Positions 60,947 to 64,000 of a stretch of DNA of 64,000 nucleotides are shown piece by piece. The notes beneath the pieces were generated by a model. It did no database searches and was not told the origin of the DNA. It saw only the letters and a program-made list of their open reading frames with translations. The position numbers and the translations under genes are program-made. The stretch's first letter is position 1. The number at the start of each line of letters is the position of its first letter. The DNA comes from Streptomyces sp. G44 (GTDB lineage Bacteria; Actinomycetota; Actinomycetes; Streptomycetales; Streptomycetaceae): the NCBI RefSeq assembly GCF_016905445.1, contig NZ_JAFEXF010000001.1:62001-126000 (forward strand), written 5' to 3'.

Positions 60947-61059
60947 CCCGACGCGCAGACTCCGGGCCCCCCACCAGCGGGACGGCCCGCATCGCTACGC
61001 ACCTGCGCATGGCGCCCCGCCCCTCGCCCTTTGCCGCGTCCTGTCGAAAGGCACGCCCC

Positions 61060-63312
61060 GTGACCACCACGTCCGAACCTGGTTCCCAGCCGCGCACCAG
61101 CGCACCGGCGGCCCAGCACCGCACCCGGTTCTTCGACCACCGCATCCCCTCCCTGCACGCCGGCCGCTACATCATCGACAACCAGCACACGCTCAAGAAC
61201 GTCGACGGCGCCGACCGGACCATCACCGCCACCCCACAGCCCTTCGATGTCGTCCAGCCGCGCTTCAGCTTCGACCCGACCGGCATCAACGCGCAGTTCC
61301 CCGTACCGGACGCCGTCGGCACCTACAGCCAGACCCTCGCCCACATCAACCTCGATGCCCCGGGCCTGCCCTGGAACCGCCTCCTCGGCCCGAACCAGCC
61401 GCCTACCGTCCCGTGGATGGCCCTGTTGCTGTTCCGCGAGGGTGAACTGCCCGAGGACCCGCACGCGGTGGGCCTTGTCAAAGGCGGAACCGTACGCCAG
61501 CTTTTGGACCGCGGCCTCGGGCCTGGCAAGCCGCCTGCTCTTCCGGCGGGGAGCGTGCGCCCTGACGAGTACGACGAGCAGTGCGCCACCATTCTCGTCC
61601 CCCAGGCCGTGTTCGACGCGGTGAAGCCACTGCCGGCCGAGATGGGGTTTCTCGCGCACCTGCGCGAGGGCGGCCGCCCCGACGCCGACCACATCCGCGC
61701 CGGTGCGGACCCCGAACCCGACGAGGGCGAACTCAACGCCGTGCTGGTCACCAACCGCTTCCCCGCGGCCACCGGCGGCTGCCATGTCGTCCACCTGGTC
61801 TCCCTTGAGGGCTTCGATCAACTCCTGACCGCACCCGCTCCCACCGAAGACGTGCGCTTGGTCTCCCTCGCCTCCTGGTCCTTCACCACCGAAGTCGACT
61901 CCGGCACCGGTTTCGGCGACCTCGCCCATCACCTGGCCACTGCCGATGGCACCACCCCGCGCCCCGAGGACGAATTGCGCCTGCGGGTGCCGGCCTCCGG
62001 TCCGGCCAACTCTGCCGGCCCGCAGAAGGAAGCGCTGGACCGCATGGGGGGCGGAGCCGTTGCCCTGCCGCAGCGCCTGGAGACCGGCGAGCGCACCCTC
62101 GCCTTCTACCGCGGCCCGCTCACCGCCCAGCCCGCCCAGGACCTTCCCGGCCCGGCCGCCACCCGCCTGGGCTCCGCCGGTGAGGCGCTGATCTACCTGC
62201 AGCAGTACGGCGTCTTCGACACCGCCTACGCCGCCGCGTTCACCACCGGCCGCACCCTGGCCCTCGCGGACGCCGAGTTCCGCACCGCGCTGCTGGAGTT
62301 CCGCTCCGCCGCCCGCACCGCCGCTCGGCGCCTGGCTTCCCACCCACAGCTCGCCGCGAGCGCCGTGACCGCACTGACCGGGCGTGACCTCACCGCGCCG
62401 CTCGCCTTCGAAGCCTTCGACCGCCTCCTCACAGGCGGCGACGCCCGCTCCGGCGGCGCCCGCCTCACCCAGGCCCTCGACCAGGCTGGCCCGCAGGTGC
62501 GGGCCGGCCTGCGCCGCACCGCCGTCCGCGCCCGTCGCAGCCCCGGTGACGCGCGTGCCGTTCTCGCCCAGCCCGGCGTCGCCCACCTTCTCACCCAGGC
62601 CGCCCCCGACGACTTCGCGAAGGTCACCGCCTGGCTGGACGCCCTGCGCCGTCTGGAGATGCTGAGTCTGTCCCACCTGGTCCCCGACCCGCGCGCGCTG
62701 CCGGCCGAGAGCATCCGCTTCGCCTACCTCGATCCCGCCTGGGTACAGGCGGCTGTCGACGGTGCGCTCAGTGTCGGTGTCGGCCACGCCCTGGACGCCG
62801 ACCTCAACGCCCTCGCCACCGGCGGCGGGCCCGTCCCGAAGTGCGCGGTGCTGATCAACTCCAGCCTGGTGCCGAACTGGCCCCACATCATCATCACCGC
62901 CTATGTGGGCAACCGCGCCGTGGAGCCCGTGCGCGATGTCGTGTACGGCACCGAGATCCAGCTGCGGCTCTATCCGGAGGTCATCGACCGCTTCGAGCTG
63001 GCCGAGCCACCCCGCGGTCTGTGCTTCGGCCTCAGCGATATCGGCACCATCGAACTCCGCGAGATCAGCGGGAACCGGATCGGCCACCCCATGGGCGAGG
63101 AGTTCCCCCCGCCGCCGCCCGCCGACTGCCGCTTCAAGCGCTTTTTGCGCCCAGACGATATGGACGTCCTCAACGTCGACGGCCCCGGTGACGCGCTGCT
63201 GCCCGCCCTGTCCGCTGCCCACGGGCTCACTGGGGGCCAGCGGATCTCCTCGGCCCAGTTCGCTCTGCAGATGATCGACGCCCCGCAGGTACAGAACTTC
63301 TCCCGGCCCTGA
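61060..63312 (+). CDS. Large unknown protein of the DUF6603 cluster, 750 aa
   Basis: GTG at 61060 with GAAAGG eight bases upstream. N-terminus RFFDHRIPSLHAGRYIIDNQ, TATPQPFDVVQPRFSFDPTG, then VPWMALLLFREGELPEDPHA. A long helical middle (RTALLEFRSAARTAARRLAS, LDALRRLEMLSLSHLVPDPR) and a beta-rich end (VPNWPHIIITAYVGNRAVEP, EIQLRLYPEVIDRFELAEP). No transmembrane segment, signal or enzyme motif. Scaffold- or shell-like in character, possibly part of a particle or surface structure (speculative). Confidence 0.7.
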   Translation: MTTTSEPGSQPRTSAPAAQHRTRFFDHRIPSLHAGRYIIDNQHTLKNVDGADRTITATPQPFDVVQPRFSFDPTGINAQFPVPDAVGTYSQTLAHINLDAPGLPWNRLLGPNQPPTVPWMALLLFREGELPEDPHAVGLVKGGTVRQLLDRGLGPGKPPALPAGSVRPDEYDEQCATILVPQAVFDAVKPLPAEMGFLAHLREGGRPDADHIRAGADPEPDEGELNAVLVTNRFPAATGGCHVVHLVSLEGFDQLLTAPAPTEDVRLVSLASWSFTTEVDSGTGFGDLAHHLATADGTTPRPEDELRLRVPASGPANSAGPQKEALDRMGGGAVALPQRLETGERTLAFYRGPLTAQPAQDLPGPAATRLGSAGEALIYLQQYGVFDTAYAAAFTTGRTLALADAEFRTALLEFRSAARTAARRLASHPQLAASAVTALTGRDLTAPLAFEAFDRLLTGGDARSGGARLTQALDQAGPQVRAGLRRTAVRARRSPGDARAVLAQPGVAHLLTQAAPDDFAKVTAWLDALRRLEMLSLSHLVPDPRALPAESIRFAYLDPAWVQAAVDGALSVGVGHALDADLNALATGGGPVPKCAVLINSSLVPNWPHIIITAYVGNRAVEPVRDVVYGTEIQLRLYPEVIDRFELAEPPRGLCFGLSDIGTIELREISGNRIGHPMGEEFPPPPPADCRFKRFLRPDDMDVLNVDGPGDALLPALSAAHGLTGGQRISSAQFALQMIDAPQVQNFSRP

Positions 63313-63350
63313 GCCCTGACCCCGCCGTACCGACGAAAGGATTCCGGGCC

Positions 63351-64000
63351 ATGTCCGTGGACACCACCCTCATTGTGCCGGTCGAGGTCGCGGCCCTCGC
63401 CGTCAACCGGCAGACCCGTGACACCGGCACCCCGCACGTGTTCCACCGGTGGATCGCCAACTTCAGCGACATCGCCAAAGGCGCCCCTTCGGAACCCGAC
63501 CCGTTCTCCAGCCCGGAGGACTGGACCGGCCGGGAGCACCGCCTCGGCGTCTATCTCCAGTGGGAACTGCCCGCGGCCCTCACCCGCGGCCGCCACGACG
63601 AGGAGGAGGGCGTCGGAAACTTCCCGCTGGTGCCCAACCGGTGGCTGATCGTGCGCAACGCCCGCGGTACCGGTGCACTCAGGGCGTGGATCGTCGAGAG
63701 CGACTACCTCGACCCGATGGACGGCAGCGTCTCCTTCCAGAACCCCGACTTCGACCCCTCCGACGGCGACAGCGACCAATCCCCCGCGACCCTGATCGGC
63801 AGATGCCACGAACTCACCGGCCCCTGGCACGAGCCCACCGGCCGCCGTGCACCATTCTTGACCGCGATCGGCCCCGGACTGCTGACCTTCTCGGTCTTTC
63901 AGCCCTACAACAGCAACGTCTTCTCTCTCCACGACACGCTGCTCGACGCGCCAGACGCCGAACTGCCCGAGCGGGAACAGCTGAGCTACTTCGTCGCTGG
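63351..64000 (+). CDS. Unknown protein of the DUF6603 cluster, cut by the window edge
   Basis: ATG at 63351 with GAAAGGA nine bases upstream. Open to the end of the window (216 codons read). VPVEVAALAVNRQTRDTG, TPHVFHRWIANFSDIAKGAP, REHRLGVYLQWELPAALTRG, FPLVPNRWLIVRNARGTGAL, RAWIVESDYLDPMDGSVSFQ. Trp-rich soluble protein, same strand and spacing as the two genes before it, so likely one operon. Function unknown. Confidence 0.72.
   Translation, partial: MSVDTTLIVPVEVAALAVNRQTRDTGTPHVFHRWIANFSDIAKGAPSEPDPFSSPEDWTGREHRLGVYLQWELPAALTRGRHDEEEGVGNFPLVPNRWLIVRNARGTGALRAWIVESDYLDPMDGSVSFQNPDFDPSDGDSDQSPATLIGRCHELTGPWHEPTGRRAPFLTAIGPGLLTFSVFQPYNSNVFSLHDTLLDAPDAELPEREQLSYFVA

Noticed and set aside
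60889..63222. 777-residue open frame on the minus strand
   Set aside because: Gly-rich shadow of the 61060-63312 gene, without a binding site or recognisable text.
1..64000. tRNA genes, attachment sites or an integrase
   Set aside because: No cloverleaf-like sequence with a TTC-R-A arm, no tyrosine or serine recombinase text and no matching terminal repeats were found, so integration boundaries are not called.

Overview
The window is high-GC DNA (about 70% by eye) with Streptomyces-type codon use, frequent GTG and TTG starts, GTGA/ATGA gene overlaps and families known mainly from Streptomyces (DUF317, SCO6880/SCO6881-type transfer proteins, WhiB). It looks like a mobile element of a streptomycete, either an integrative conjugative element or a plasmid/chromosome-arm segment, followed on the right by ordinary accessory DNA. 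No rRNA, tRNA, CRISPR array or integrase was found.

Layout: (1) 0.3-12.5 kb, minus strand: a tightly coupled run of mostly unrecognised genes, including a relaxase-like protein that has lost its metal-binding histidines, a frameshifted MFS transporter, a family 2 glycosyltransferase and a lipoprotein. (2) 12.7-20.1 kb, minus: the transfer core, with a VirB4-like ATPase, a small helical protein, SCO6880-like and SCO6881/VirB6-like membrane proteins, a single-span protein, a small two-span protein (DUF6112-like) and a lytic transglycosylase-NlpC/P60 cell-wall hydrolase. (3) 20.1-20.5 kb: divergent intergenic DNA with a nested palindrome of about 116 bp. (4) 20.5-33 kb, plus: an orphan DNA methyltransferase, a DUF4913 protein, a ParE/RelE-like protein, small unknown genes, two winged-helix regulators, an MFS exporter, an ATP-grasp ligase, a DUF317 protein and a sortase-anchored SpaA-like surface protein, closed by a strong terminator. 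(5) 33-44.5 kb, mixed: a DNA ligase remnant cut by a small element with repeated ends, a PD-(D/E)XK candidate, a HEPN-motif protein, a low-GC Mrr-like nuclease with a TOPRIM-like tail, more DUF317 genes, a lipoprotein and a DUF3800 protein. (6) 44.7-54 kb: the mobilisation/replication block, with relaxase, MobC-like accessory protein, multi-span membrane protein, WhiB regulator, zinc-finger protein, winged-helix protein carrying iteron-like repeats inside its gene, and an XRE/MmyB-type regulator. (7) 54-64 kb: thioesterase, PCMT-like methyltransferase (FxLD type), MFS remnant, secreted small protein, a thioredoxin with both active-site cysteines replaced by serine, and a three-gene cluster (DUF6603 plus two large unknown proteins) running off the right edge.

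How it fits together: the relaxase and its accessory protein would process the DNA, the ATPase, membrane proteins and wall hydrolase would form the transfer apparatus, and the methyltransferase may protect incoming DNA. A coupling protein (VirD4/TraB type) was not seen and probably lies outside.

Caveat: at least nine genes carry one-base frame breaks, most at or beside G/C runs, and one gene carries two that cancel. This looks more like uncorrected sequencing indels than decay, so genes typed here as pseudogenes may be intact in the organism. Family names are from recognition of the protein text; no database search was run.
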